Below are positions 42,781-52,517 of a DNA stretch of 64,000 bases, piece after piece. The stretch is from positions 62,001 through 126,000 of the forward strand of contig LJCV01000275.1 of assembly GCA_001298575.1 (NCBI GenBank), read 5' to 3'. The notes below the pieces were generated by a model. It saw nothing but the letters and a program-made list of their open reading frames with translations. It was not told the origin of the DNA and did not search any database. The stretch is from Actinobacteria bacterium OK074 (GTDB lineage Bacteria; Actinomycetota; Actinomycetes; Streptomycetales; Streptomycetaceae). Position numbers and translations under genes: made by a program. Numbering within the stretch: position 1 is the first letter of the stretch; every line of letters begins with the position of its first letter.

Positions 42781-43550
42781 GAGGAGATTATGACGGTAAC
42801 CACAGGACCGTGTAGCCCGTATTAGAATTTCCGGTTCACGGAGCCGCCATGCCGCCCTCAGCCAGGTTCCCCACCAGCGGCAAGGGAAATCGATTCCCTT
42901 TGAAGAAATCGGATGACCTCTTTGAGCAAGGCAATGGCGATCTCCTTTTTAGCTAGACAGCCCAAGCAGATCCAGCATCGGAAATTCTGCACCAAAAGGC
43001 CACCGAGCCGGCCCTTTCGGTCGCCTCAACACCGGCTTAAACATAAACCACCCGGAACATCTGAAACATATCCCAGATCGACATAGCCGAATAATCGTTC
43101 GCGACGGGTCCCGGAAATAACTGCCGGCGTCAAATATTGGCGTATCCAAGATAAGAGATTTGGATCTTGGAGGGGCCGGTCACCCGATACAGCTTGTGCG
43201 CTTACCATCCTCGATCCGCGACACCGCGGGAGCAGACACAATCCGGCACCCGTCGAGCGGCACGACTCCGCTCTCGGGAGCATGCCGTTCGCCGACAGCA
43301 GACGTCTCAAGGCCCCTTCTCAGTGGAATCCGAGGCTCACTCCAAGTCAAAGTCGATGTCTTCCCCGGTAGGCCCCCTCACGGAGAGCATCGCTCGCGAT
43401 GGTCATGGTCCATGCCAACAGTTCCACGCCCCCTGCCCAACGAACCGCAGATCCGTGAACTGGTAACCGGGAACAGCAGGCTCTCACGGGTTCATCTGGC
43501 TCCCGAACCCGAACCGCTCTGCGCTCGCTCACACAGCATTGGAGGCTTAC
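42781..43550. other. 770-nt low-GC intergenic region
   Basis: Visibly less GC-rich than its surroundings around 42790-43170. It contains an inverted repeat TCCAAGAT/ATCTTGGA with an 11-nt spacer (43145-43171) that could be an operator. No convincing gene is present. The composition suggests promoters, or sequence of different origin. Confidence 0.45.
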
Positions 43551-43841
43551 GTGTCCGCTGCCCCAGCCCGTCCGATACAGACCGTCCACGACTTCATCGT
43601 TCTCCTCGGAAAGTGCGACCCCAAGGCGGAGCTGCGGCTCGCCGTCTGCCCGGCCTTCCCCTTCTCCCACTTCGTCGGGGACATCGCGGTAGGGACGGAC
43701 GAGGACGGCTTCACCACCGTGTTCCTCGGCGAAGCCGGCCAGCAGGGCTATCTACCACCTGGCATAGCCGCCGCTCTGGGGTGGGCGCCCCCCACCGACC
43801 GGCCTATACGCAACCGCCGCGCCGTACGGGACGCGGAGTAA
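43551..43841 (+). CDS. Small alpha/beta hypothetical protein
   Basis: 96 aa from GTG 43551, five bases after GGAGG (the in-frame ATG 43539 has no site). Core: TVHDFIVLLGKCDPKAELRL, then PFSHFVGDIAVGTDEDGFTT and VFLGEAGQQGYLP. Similar small proteins precede DUF317 genes in Streptomyces. It ends 45 nt before the DUF317 start. Confidence 0.65.
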   Translation: MSAAPARPIQTVHDFIVLLGKCDPKAELRLAVCPAFPFSHFVGDIAVGTDEDGFTTVFLGEAGQQGYLPPGIAAALGWAPPTDRPIRNRRAVRDAE

Positions 43842-43886
43842 CGCCCTGCCGCTGGTCCCGTGCTCTCCACCGAAGGAGCCACCCTG

Positions 43887-44651
43887 TTGTCCCCCACCCC
43901 CCTGGGCTGTTCACCGGAGCCCTCACCGTCCGAGGACTCCAAGACCCGGCCCACATCGCCCCCTGCCCGCTACCGAGTCTCCCCCCGATACCTCGCGGGA
44001 GACGATGACGCACTGACCGAACAGGTCTGTGACACGCTGCTGGCCCACCGCTGGACTCTGTGGACCACACGCCATCAGGAGCTGCATCTCTTCGACCCCG
44101 AACAACTCCGGATAGCCGAGTACCTCCCGCTCACCCCGCAACTGCTGCTGGACCACGATCCCGTCGTGTGGCAGTTCTGCGTACGCCCTCACCGTGAGGC
44201 GCTGCCCTTGTGGAACGCCTACGTCACGGCCAACACGCCGCACGAGGTGGTCACGGCATTCGTCGACGCGCTCGCCACCGAAAAGGACGTCGTCACGCCG
44301 GCCTCCCATCAAGAGGCACGTTCAGCCCTCGCCCCGCTGGCCCGCGCCGGATGGGCGCCCGATCCGACCGATCCCACGTGTACGTACTACGCGCCGCGAC
44401 TTCAGGCGTGCGCCACGTTGTGCCTACTGCCGCCCGAGGTCGAGGACAGCAACTCCCGTCCGTCCGCCCGTGGTTGGCTGGCCTGGGCCGAATCCGAGAA
44501 CGACGGCGTACGCCAGTGGGCGGCTGCGTTCAGCCCGTCCACCCCCGCCGCCCTGGTCACTCGGTTCTGCACCGCTCTCGCCAATCCGACTCCTGTCGGC
44601 CGTCACCAGTTGCCACCCGGCACAGGCAAGTACCTGACGGTCTCGCTGTAG
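43887..44651 (+). CDS. DUF317 (SPDY) domain protein
   Basis: 254 aa from TTG 43887, eight bases after GAAGGAG. The canonical motif is YRVSPRYLAG. The two half-domains begin near LAHRWTLWTTRHQELHLF and APLARAGWAPDPTDPTCTYY, and helices HEVVTAFVDALAT and PAALVTRFCTALA mark the repeat ends. It lies at the border of the low-GC region, apart from the other three DUF317 genes. Confidence 0.83.
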   Translation: MSPTPLGCSPEPSPSEDSKTRPTSPPARYRVSPRYLAGDDDALTEQVCDTLLAHRWTLWTTRHQELHLFDPEQLRIAEYLPLTPQLLLDHDPVVWQFCVRPHREALPLWNAYVTANTPHEVVTAFVDALATEKDVVTPASHQEARSALAPLARAGWAPDPTDPTCTYYAPRLQACATLCLLPPEVEDSNSRPSARGWLAWAESENDGVRQWAAAFSPSTPAALVTRFCTALANPTPVGRHQLPPGTGKYLTVSL

Positions 44652-44789
44652 TACGCCCTTCCCCGTTCTAACGACGAGGCCGAGTCTCGGCAGCCATGCA
44701 CGACATGGTCTCCGCTCGCCTCCCATACCCTCGACCGCCGGGCCACGCCGTGGCCCGGCGCCGTCTTGTACGTCCTGGCCGCGCGATCG

Positions 44790-45000
44790 TGAACAACTCG
44801 TACGAAAGCGCAATCGGGCGACAGCTCCTTGCAGGAGAGGAAGAAACTGCAGCGGATCGTGCGGCGGAACAGCACCAGCGCGGTGTACTTCCGCCGCGCG
44901 GTGCTACTGGCATCCGCCGGAAGACAGCATCCCGGTGATCTTGAAGCTCGTGTAAGCCGATGCTGCACGCATATCTGCGGTGGTGGCAACCAGCCCAGTG
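44790..45000 (+). pseudogene. IS630-type transposase remnant
   Basis: A short frame reads LQERKKLQRIVRRNSTSAVY, then FRRAVLLASAGRQ. After a frame slip it continues IPVILKLV-stop-ADAARISAVV. This matches the N-terminal HTH of IS630-family transposases common in Streptomyces (ERKKLQ...RRA..LLASAG...PVIA.LV.AD). A frameshift, a stop and loss of the DDE region show it is dead. No element ends were located. It marks the left side of the helicase island. Confidence 0.65.
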
Positions 45001-45069
45001 GCGAGAACGTTCCCATGCGCGCAGCGAGAAGGGTGTTGCTGGGGTGGCCGCCGGCCGTCCCAGCCGCCG

Positions 45070-45302
45070 TCAGGTCCACGGCTTGAGTCTGATCAGGTGG
45101 ACGGGCTGAGCGTCGAGGAAGGACTCATCGATCTCGACGTCGGTGATGCCGTCGCTGCGGCGTCGACCAGCGCCCGCTTCTCGCCGAGGAAATTTTTGAG
45201 CTCGATCCTGATTCTATATACCCAACCGTATGCGATGGGCTGAACACATTTCAGACGAAATTCATTCCACGCGTTCCGGAACAGGTGATCGTTCCCGGCC
45301 AC
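45070..45302 (-). pseudogene. Frameshifted small gene
   Basis: From GTG 45302 one frame reads MAGNDHLFRNAWNEFRLKCV, then IELKNFLGEKRALVDAAA. After about 45160 the sensible reading is in the next frame (GITDVEIDESFLDAQPVHLI, RLKPWT) to TGA 45072-45070. A one-base indel joins them into about 76 residues. The second half resembles the C-terminus of small regulatory or antitoxin-like proteins, but no family is assigned. Confidence 0.45.
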
Positions 45303-45368
45303 AATACTGGCTGCCCCATCACCGACACTGCTCCAGCCCAGACCGGTTTCCCCTTCACCCCATGGGGC

Positions 45369-45650
45369 TCATCGTTCCAGGTAAGCCGACAGGATGAGTT
45401 CGGACCCCGGGGAGAGCGCCACGATTTGGAGCCGGTCGCGGTCGCGGTAGGTCAAGCTTCCCGGCACGTCACCGACCGCCGGGTGATAGTCCCCACGGGA
45501 AGACGAGGTAAGGGCCTCAGTACGCAACCCTTCACGGCCCGCGAGCGAAATCGCGAGAGGGACGGAAAGGTCAACGTTGAGGTCTGCGAGCGTGGCGTTG
45601 ACGAACGTCTGGATATCCTGATCCGTCATCAGTTTCGGTTTTCCTGTCAC
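45369..45650 (-). CDS. Small hypothetical protein
   Basis: 93 aa from GTG 45650 (an ATG at 45629 is an alternative, with AGGAAA upstream). It begins MTDQDIQTFVNATLADLNVD after the optional leader, then DRDRLQIVALSPGSELILSA. Mixed helix and strand; no motif. It may belong to the transcription unit that starts at the RecD2-like helicase, lying 3' of it. Confidence 0.55.
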   Translation of the reverse strand: MTGKPKLMTDQDIQTFVNATLADLNVDLSVPLAISLAGREGLRTEALTSSSRGDYHPAVGDVPGSLTYRDRDRLQIVALSPGSELILSAYLER

Positions 45651-45910
45651 CGTTCCAGTATCGCGTTCAGAGGCTGGCTACGCGAGGCGATTCCATGTAA
45701 TGGCCCTCACCCTGATGAGATCGGCGCCTCGTTGCTATCGCGTGGACCGGCCGAATCCTGCGCCAAGGTGGTCTCCGGTTATGAAGTCCTGCTCAGCGGC
45801 AGGTTGGCGGTCGAGCGAACTCTCCCGTTCCGCTGCATGCGATAGATCCGGACACCGCGGCGCTCGGGCGACGGCAGATAGCGCCGCCCTCGCCTTGCCG
45901 CTGGAGCTGA

Positions 45911-48199
45911 TCACCAAACGAGCTGATCTGGTTCCCCGGCCCGGGGTGCGGGAATCTGTGTGGTTCGGCCGCAGATCCGGTGCTCCAGAGCCGTGTTGCG
46001 GCGGTTTCCGTTCTTGTTGTCCAGCGTCCATTGCACGGCGTCGTTCTGGAACAACAGGAAGACGCGGGCCCGCGCCCGGGTGACGGCGGTGTAGAGAAGG
46101 TTCCGGGTAAGCAGGAGCGGCGCGGTCCTGGGCAGGGCGATGATGACGTACGGGTATTCGCTGCCCTGGGCCCGGTGAACGGTCATCGCGTACGCGTGCA
46201 GGAGTCCGTCCAGTTCGGCGACGGGGTACGCCAGTTCCTGGCCTTCGAAATCGATGTGCAGTCGTGCTTCTTCCGCGTCGATGCCCTTGATGGTTCCTGT
46301 TGTCCCGTTGAACAGGCCGATGTCGCGCAGGGTACGGGTTTGTACGACCCGGTCGCCGACCCGCAGGATTCGGCCGTCGTGGTGGTGTTCCGCCTTGTCG
46401 GGTGCCGCCGGGTTGAGAGAGCGCTGAAGCCGGCTGTTGAGGTCGACAGCGCCGGCTTCGCGCTTCTTGGCGGGGCAGAGGACCTGGATGTCGTCGAGGC
46501 TCACGTGCGCCGGCCGCTTCTCGAAGAAGCGGACTACCTCGGCGGCGATGGCCTCGCCGGTCTGGCACGGGAGCATCGCGAACGCCGTTGGGTGGTGCAG
46601 CGGACGTTGGCCGTGCAGGATGCGGTGCGCGTTGTCGACGATGGGGGCGCTGTCGTTGCCCTGGCGGAAGATCCTGGTCAGGCGGGTCCGGGGGACGGCG
46701 GGCACTGCGAGCAGGTCTCGAAGGACAAGTCCCGGTCCTACGCTGGGTAGTTGGTCGACATCGCCGACCAGAAGCAAACGGCTACCGGGCGGGACCTTGG
46801 TGAAGAGGTCGGCGGCGAGTTGCACGTCGAGCATCGAGGCTTCGTCGACGACGATGAGGTCGGCGCTGTGCAACGGGCTGGAGTGGTCGAAGAGCGTGTC
46901 GCCTTCGGGTGCCCGCAGGAGCCGGTGGACTGTCTGGGCTTCCTGCCCGCTCATCTGTGCCAGGCGGTTGGCGGCTTTGCCGGTCGGCGCGGCCAGGGCG
47001 ACTGCGAGGCCGAGGGCGTGGGCCAGTGCGACGACGGTGCGCAGGGTGTGGGTCTTGCCGCATCCCGGTCCGCCGGTGAGGACGGAGAGGGTGTGGGTGA
47101 AGGCGGTCAGGACACCTTGGCGTTGTTCCGCGGTGAGGGTGCTTGCTTCGGGAAGGGCATCAAGTCCCTTCTGCCAGTTGCCGTTTGACGGGTTCCGGTC
47201 TGTGTCAAGGAGTCTGCGCACGTGCTCGGCCAGGGTGGTCTCGGCCCGGTGCATGCGGGGGGTGCTCACGATGTCCACCGCGTGGAAGACGTCGAGTTCT
47301 TCGCGTACGCGTAGAGGGATGCTCTCCATGATGACGTAGCCGATGCGGCGCAGTGAGGTCAGGGCCTCGCCGAGGACGTCGTCGTGCAGGATGAGGGCGG
47401 TGGCCGGGTCGCTGTCGTGGAGCAGCTTCCGTGTTCGTTCCAGGAGGTCGCCCACCGCAAGGTGGCAGTCACCGCGGCCGGCCGATTCCTCCAAGGCGGC
47501 GAGGAGTGCCGCTTTCAATCGTTCGGTGCTGTGTTTCGGTACCCCGGCGGCGAGCGCGATGCGGTCGGAGGTCCGGAAGCCGATGCCGCGTACCTCCTGG
47601 CAGAGCTTGTAGGGGGTATCCCGTACGACGGCGAGCGGGTTGCGCCCCGCCTTGTGGTAGTGGTCGTAGATCTTCACGGCCAGATTCGGGGAGATGTCCA
47701 GCCCTTGCAGGACGACCATGAGTTCCGCGACGGCCTTTTGTTCCTCCCAGGCTTCGAGGATTCCTCCGAGTCGTTTGGGGCCGATACCGAAGACTTCGAG
47801 CAGTTGCTCGGGGTCGGTGTCGATGATGTGCAGGGTCTGGTCCCTGAACCGTTCGACGATGGCCTGGGCCATCACGGGGCCGATGCCCCGGATCAGGCCG
47901 GAGGCCAGGTAGAGGCGGATGGCCCGTACTCCGGCGGGCAGGGTGCGCTCGCACCGCCGGGCCGCGAACTGGCGGCCGTATCGGGGGTGTCGTGTCCATT
48001 CTCCGGTGAGCCGGAGGCTCTCTCCGGGCTTGCAGCCGAACAGAGCCGTCCCCGTAGCAGTGACCTCGGAGTCTGGGGTCTCGTCGTCCGCGGTCAGCGC
48101 GATCCGGAGCACGGTTCGCTGGTCGTGGCTGATGTGCAGCAGGTGCCCGACGACTCCCTCGATGCGTTCCTCGCCGAGTGCGGGCTGTGTGGTGGACAC
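45911..48199 (-). CDS. RecD2-like SF1B DNA helicase
   Basis: 762 aa from GTG 48199 (AGAGAGG upstream). N-terminal RecD2 features: OB-like region, then helix-hairpin-helix repeats (GLIRGIGPVMAQAIVERF, LEVFGIGPKRLGGILEAW, EVRGIGFRTSDRIAL). Walker A GGPGCGKTHT is at 376-385, DEAS near 453-458, GDVDQLPSVGPG, and motifs V-VI (YAMTVHRAQGSEYPYVII, LYTAVTRARARVFLL). It would unwind DNA 5' to 3'. It is not part of RecBCD, since no recB or recC lies here. Divergent from a Ski2-like helicase about 1.1 kb away, with a zinc-module gene just upstream. Confidence 0.87.
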   Translation of the reverse strand: MSTTQPALGEERIEGVVGHLLHISHDQRTVLRIALTADDETPDSEVTATGTALFGCKPGESLRLTGEWTRHPRYGRQFAARRCERTLPAGVRAIRLYLASGLIRGIGPVMAQAIVERFRDQTLHIIDTDPEQLLEVFGIGPKRLGGILEAWEEQKAVAELMVVLQGLDISPNLAVKIYDHYHKAGRNPLAVVRDTPYKLCQEVRGIGFRTSDRIALAAGVPKHSTERLKAALLAALEESAGRGDCHLAVGDLLERTRKLLHDSDPATALILHDDVLGEALTSLRRIGYVIMESIPLRVREELDVFHAVDIVSTPRMHRAETTLAEHVRRLLDTDRNPSNGNWQKGLDALPEASTLTAEQRQGVLTAFTHTLSVLTGGPGCGKTHTLRTVVALAHALGLAVALAAPTGKAANRLAQMSGQEAQTVHRLLRAPEGDTLFDHSSPLHSADLIVVDEASMLDVQLAADLFTKVPPGSRLLLVGDVDQLPSVGPGLVLRDLLAVPAVPRTRLTRIFRQGNDSAPIVDNAHRILHGQRPLHHPTAFAMLPCQTGEAIAAEVVRFFEKRPAHVSLDDIQVLCPAKKREAGAVDLNSRLQRSLNPAAPDKAEHHHDGRILRVGDRVVQTRTLRDIGLFNGTTGTIKGIDAEEARLHIDFEGQELAYPVAELDGLLHAYAMTVHRAQGSEYPYVIIALPRTAPLLLTRNLLYTAVTRARARVFLLFQNDAVQWTLDNKNGNRRNTALEHRICGRTTQIPAPRAGEPDQLVW

Positions 48200-48288
48200 G
48201 GGAGGGGGCCTCTCTGGGGCATCGCCTTCGATGGGTCCACCCCCTGAACGCCGGTTTGGCGCTCCGGGGGTGGGCGGCGAGTTCACGG

Positions 48289-48948
48289 TCAGGCGGATTC
48301 TGCGGGACGGACCGGCCAGGTGCGTGGCCGCCGGACAGCGGGGGGAACGGGACGGCTGGGGCGGATGTTCACTTTCGGCTCACCGCGGAGAGCCCGCTGC
48401 TGCCGGCCGAGGCAGAACATGCACTGAGGCCCTCCGGGCGCGTCGCTGTCGATGGGCGCGCCCGGATGTTGCGGGCAGCCGGACCAGCTGCGTGGCCGGG
48501 AGAGTTCACGGGCGATGGTGAAGGCGGCATGGGTGAGTTCGGCGACGCGCTCGAAGTCCTGGTCGGGAGAGCTGAGTTCGAGTTCCACTGCGGCCTCGTT
48601 GAGCCTCTTCATGGTGTTGGTCAGCGCAAGACGGTTGTAAGGGGGACCGGGGATCGCCCACATGCTCTGCTGGGTCTGCGGGGCGGCCTTGACTCCGGGG
48701 TGGCCGATGCGTCGGTTGCCGTTGCAGAGCAAGCAGCGCCCCCAGTTCTCGGGCGCCTCGGTGTCGACCGGACCGTTGGGATGGCGTGTGCATCCCGTGG
48801 CGTTGCGGTCGGGAGCCATGTTCCGCGCCGTGTTGAACAAGGAGTACAGGCTGTCAGCGACCGGTTCGTATTCCGTCGGGTCCGCGTGTGCGGAGAGCCA
48901 GTTGATCCGGTCGTTCAGGCTGGGCAGGCTCCGGTGCAGTTCGGCCAT
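48289..48948 (-). CDS. Tandem zinc-module protein
   Basis: 219 aa from ATG 48948. Two copies of one unit: a helix (SLYSLFNTARNM; AAFTIAREL) followed by C-x2-H...C-x2-C (C53, H56, C72, C75; C158, H161, C176, C179) with shared HP-x-(G/A)P-(V/I)D. Each likely binds one zinc. No Shine-Dalgarno precedes the ATG, so the mRNA may be leaderless. It lies 89 nt before the RecD2-like gene and is probably its partner. I know no named family. Confidence 0.75.
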   Translation of the reverse strand: MAELHRSLPSLNDRINWLSAHADPTEYEPVADSLYSLFNTARNMAPDRNATGCTRHPNGPVDTEAPENWGRCLLCNGNRRIGHPGVKAAPQTQQSMWAIPGPPYNRLALTNTMKRLNEAAVELELSSPDQDFERVAELTHAAFTIARELSRPRSWSGCPQHPGAPIDSDAPGGPQCMFCLGRQQRALRGEPKVNIRPSRPVPPAVRRPRTWPVRPAESA

Positions 48949-49310
48949 CAGTGGAGGACGCCGCGGGGGAACCCGATACGAAGAGTGTCGTTCCGTATCC
49001 ACCTGGCAACCATGGCGTAAAGGGGTGGCGCTCCGCCGCACCCGGGGACGGTCGCTTGGCGCCCGTCCGGGAAGCGGCAGTGACCGGCCCCGGCCGCGCA
49101 ACCTGTGGCGTTCACTCCCGAGTACTCCGGCGGGACCGACTCCGGGCGCTGGGGAAGACCACCGGAAAGAGTGCACTGGGCCAGTCTGTTCACGGCATCA
49201 CACCAGCCCCTGCCGCTACGTGGAGTCAACGCCTGCCCGGGGTGCTCGGAGCAGGTCCCCACGCGGAACTACCGTAGGGCAACCAGGCATGGCGATTTCA
49301 AGGAACGTGG
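48949..49310. promoter_or_regulatory. 362-nt divergent promoter region of the helicase island
   Basis: It lies between the zinc-module gene (leftward) and the Ski2-like helicase gene (rightward) and must hold both promoters, so both units could share one regulator. Only the AAGGAA at about 49300 before the helicase GTG is clear. No gene or strong hairpin was found. Confidence 0.5.
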
Positions 49311-52300
49311 GTGCCCAGGACCTCCGATACCGCACCGGCGGCCGGCGCCGGGACAGTTCCCGGCGAACGGACAGTCGCCCAGCTGGTGTTCGACCGGTGG
49401 CACGTCGAGCTGACCGGCGAGCACCCGTCCCGGTTCCACGAACCGGGATGGGTGTATACGGAGGAGGTTCCCTTTCCGTGCCCCTCCTGCCATAGGGGGC
49501 TGCACACTCTGCGGAAACCGTTTGTCCTCCGGGACCGGGAACAGCACTTCGCCGCCTTGGTGTGCCCGCCCTGTGCCCTGGCGTACACGCTGAGGGATCT
49601 GGGCCTGACGGGGTACGCGGGGCTCAAGAAGCCGCCGCCCAGGACCACACCACCGCCGAATCCACCAGTGTCTTCTCCGCCGAGGTCATCAACACCACAG
49701 CGCCCGGCCGGGGCCGGGCTTCCGGCCGTGTCAGGGGCCGTGTGGGGGCCGCCGCGTCCGCGGCAGCACGAGCGCGCGCAGTGGCCCGCCGACCTGCCAC
49801 GGCCCGTCGGCCCCGAGACACGCAGGCTTCACTGGGTCAAGATCACGCAGCCGGACTGGAGTCCGGAATCTCTGCCGGACGACTGCGACCTGCGCGTGAT
49901 TCTGCCGGACTCCGAGCGCTTCCAGGGCCTCGCCGACCGCCTGGGCGAGTTGTCGGTCCCCTTCCGCCGGATGCCGCACTGGCTGGAGTCGGAGGAGGTG
50001 ACGACCGTCGACGAGCAGGGCGTGCGGACCGATCCGGTCGCCCGTCCTCGTGTCCCGGGCGAGAGTTCCAGCTGCTCGCCGGTCGGCGGGCTCGGCGCCT
50101 ACGCCGCCCGGGACTGCTTCGACCTCGCGTGGGAATCCCTCGCCCCCGCCCCGCGGGAGGCACCCCCGTACCGGCCGGTGACCGACCTGGTCCCGGAGGC
50201 TTGGGCTCCCTTCCTGCCGTACCCCACCTTCAACCCGTCGCAGTCCGTAGCCGTCCCGGTCGTCCTCGGCAGCGACGGTCACGTCGTCGTGGTGGCGCCC
50301 ACCGGGGCCGGCAAGACCCAGATCGGTATGGTCGGGGCCCTCAAGGCGTACTTCGCCGGCCGCAAGGTCGTCTGGCTCGTGCCGCAGCGCTCCCTCACCG
50401 ACGAACTCGACCGGGACCTGGAGCTGTGGCGCCGCAACGGACTACATGTGGTCCGGCTCTCCGGCGAACAGGCCACCGATCAGGAGCAGATGAAGCAGGC
50501 GGACATCTGGATCAGCACCACCGAGAAGTTCGAGGCCCTGTGCCGTTCCGCCAGCATGCGCCAGACGCTCGCGGACGTCGGCTGCCTCGTCGTGGACGAG
50601 ATCCATCTTCTCGGCGACCCGGTCCGGGGCCCGATTCTGGAGGCCCTGCTCGCCAGGGTCCGGGAAACCGCCACCGAAGTGCGGATCGTGGGGCTGTCCG
50701 CGACCGTCTCCAACGCCGAGGACATCGCCGAGTGGCTCAACGCCGAGCTCGTCCGCGTCACATGGCGCCCGACCCGGCTGGTCTGGCAACTTCCGCTGCT
50801 CCCCGCGAGCTTCGACCGCACCTCTCAGCAGGGGGCACGCACCAACGCCGTGGTGCGCATCACGACCGCGTTCGCCGCGGAGCAAGGCAGCGTGCTCGTC
50901 TTCTGCGGCAGCAAGCGCAACGTGCGGACCACCGCCCTGGCAATCGCCGCCAGCCGGGGCACCTCCACCACCAAGGTGGACCCGGACGACGCCGACAAGG
51001 TGCACCAGGTCTGCCGGGCGGCCGGGGTGGGACTGCACTACAGCGACTGGCCGTACAAGCACGATACGGTCGCGGACTTCACCCGCCGCGAGACCGATGT
51101 CGTTGTCGCCACCTCGACTCTCGCCGCCGGCGTCAACCTGCCCGCCCGCGCGGTGGTGGTCCGCGACACCCGCATCGGCCTCGACGACATCGAAGTCTCC
51201 ATGGTCCAGCAGATGTTCGGGCGAGCAGGCCGGGCGGGTGCCGGGGAACGGGAGGGCTGGGCCTACCTGCTCACCGACGAGGCCGAGCGCCCGCTGTGGC
51301 AGGCCAGGCTCGCGGCCGGATACGCCGTCTCCTCGCAGATCGGCAACAGCCTGCCCGATCACGTACTCGCGGAGGTCGTGCAGCGACGGATCACCACGGT
51401 GCCCGAGGCATACGCCTGGTGGAAGCAGACGCTCGCCTACCACCAGGGCCACCACGACCTGGCCCCGCTGACCGACGCCCTGCAGTTCCTCGTCAGAGCC
51501 GAGTACCTGGAACACCGCCCCCTGGACGAATCCGACATCGAACTGACAGCGACCGAACTCGGGCTTCTGACCGCACGGTTGATGGTCTCGGCCGTCTGGG
51601 CCCACGAGGTCCGCACCCACGTGGGCCGACTGGAACTGCCCACCGCCCCGGAGACCGCGGAAGGCGCGCTGATCGAGACCCTCAGCAACATCCTGCCGGA
51701 CTTGGCCGTGGCACCGGTCGGAGAACGGATGCGCGACTCTGTCCACCGGCTGCTGAAGAAGAAGGGATACCTGCACGCCGACGCACAGCCGCAGGAGTAC
51801 AGCGGAGGACTCGCGGCCCCGCGCGGGCTCGCGGCCGGGGATTTCGCCCGTGCCTGCCTGCTGGCCGTCGCCCGCAGCCCGCGGTCCTTCCGCGCCGGCC
51901 GCCGCCACGTCGGTGGAATCCCGGTCGAAGCCATGCACCCCGTCTTCAACGAGGCAGAGCGCTACCTCTACTGGCTCGGTGCACAGGGAACGCTGAACTC
52001 TACGCACCCCTGGGCAGCCATCGTCGCCTCCGACCTCGCGCGCCGTATCCGCTGGCGCCGGATCGGCCCAAGCCGCGGCTCCGGCCGTCTCTTGTGGATC
52101 CTTGAGCAGATGGCCACACCTGCGAAGTCCCCCGAACTCGTCCCGCAGATGTGGACATTGGCCAGGACGAACACCGTCCACTCCCCCGACTGGAATACCG
52201 GGGGACGCCCGGAATTGTGCCGGATCTCCGAAGAAGAATACACGGCGCTGCTGCGTGAACGCACCACGGGAAGCCGGGTCGACCTGCGGGAAAAGGAAAT

Positions 52301-52517
52301 CGTCTGGCAGGCACCGGTAGGCCACTCTGTCGTCGTCTGGAACGGCCCGCACTACCACCGCACCGTCAGCGACGGCGAAGAACACACCACCCCGTCCCCT
52401 CTCACAGAAGAAGAAAACGGGAACAACCTCCAACAAGGTATCGCTGTTTTCAGCCGCCGTGGAGATGGTGTCGCCACCGGCTGGCTCTCGGACTACTCCC
52501 GCACTTCCAAGGAGTAA
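49311..52517 (+). CDS. Ski2-like DEIH-box helicase with N-terminal zinc ribbon
   Basis: 1068 aa from GTG 49311 (AAGGAA five bases upstream). A C4 zinc ribbon lies at about 57-88 (CPSC...CPPC), then a Pro-rich linker. The SF2 core follows: motif I PTGAGKTQ near 330, motif II VVDEIHLL near 428, motif III GLSATVSN near 462, motif VI QQMFGRAGRAG near 632. The 'AGVNLPAR' and 'VQQMFGRAGRAG' signatures identify the Ski2/Hel308 group. A 400-residue C-terminal helical region follows. It would remodel DNA or RNA. The size and zinc fusion differ from housekeeping helicases and from known defence helicases I can recall. Confidence 0.88.
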   Translation: MPRTSDTAPAAGAGTVPGERTVAQLVFDRWHVELTGEHPSRFHEPGWVYTEEVPFPCPSCHRGLHTLRKPFVLRDREQHFAALVCPPCALAYTLRDLGLTGYAGLKKPPPRTTPPPNPPVSSPPRSSTPQRPAGAGLPAVSGAVWGPPRPRQHERAQWPADLPRPVGPETRRLHWVKITQPDWSPESLPDDCDLRVILPDSERFQGLADRLGELSVPFRRMPHWLESEEVTTVDEQGVRTDPVARPRVPGESSSCSPVGGLGAYAARDCFDLAWESLAPAPREAPPYRPVTDLVPEAWAPFLPYPTFNPSQSVAVPVVLGSDGHVVVVAPTGAGKTQIGMVGALKAYFAGRKVVWLVPQRSLTDELDRDLELWRRNGLHVVRLSGEQATDQEQMKQADIWISTTEKFEALCRSASMRQTLADVGCLVVDEIHLLGDPVRGPILEALLARVRETATEVRIVGLSATVSNAEDIAEWLNAELVRVTWRPTRLVWQLPLLPASFDRTSQQGARTNAVVRITTAFAAEQGSVLVFCGSKRNVRTTALAIAASRGTSTTKVDPDDADKVHQVCRAAGVGLHYSDWPYKHDTVADFTRRETDVVVATSTLAAGVNLPARAVVVRDTRIGLDDIEVSMVQQMFGRAGRAGAGEREGWAYLLTDEAERPLWQARLAAGYAVSSQIGNSLPDHVLAEVVQRRITTVPEAYAWWKQTLAYHQGHHDLAPLTDALQFLVRAEYLEHRPLDESDIELTATELGLLTARLMVSAVWAHEVRTHVGRLELPTAPETAEGALIETLSNILPDLAVAPVGERMRDSVHRLLKKKGYLHADAQPQEYSGGLAAPRGLAAGDFARACLLAVARSPRSFRAGRRHVGGIPVEAMHPVFNEAERYLYWLGAQGTLNSTHPWAAIVASDLARRIRWRRIGPSRGSGRLLWILEQMATPAKSPELVPQMWTLARTNTVHSPDWNTGGRPELCRISEEEYTALLRERTTGSRVDLREKEIVWQAPVGHSVVVWNGPHYHRTVSDGEEHTTPSPLTEEENGNNLQQGIAVFSRRGDGVATGWLSDYSRTSKE

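Noticed and set aside
39949-42825. 958-codon plus-strand frame opposite dnaE2
   Set aside because: It is antisense to a polymerase with all catalytic motifs; composition is typical of a shadow frame.
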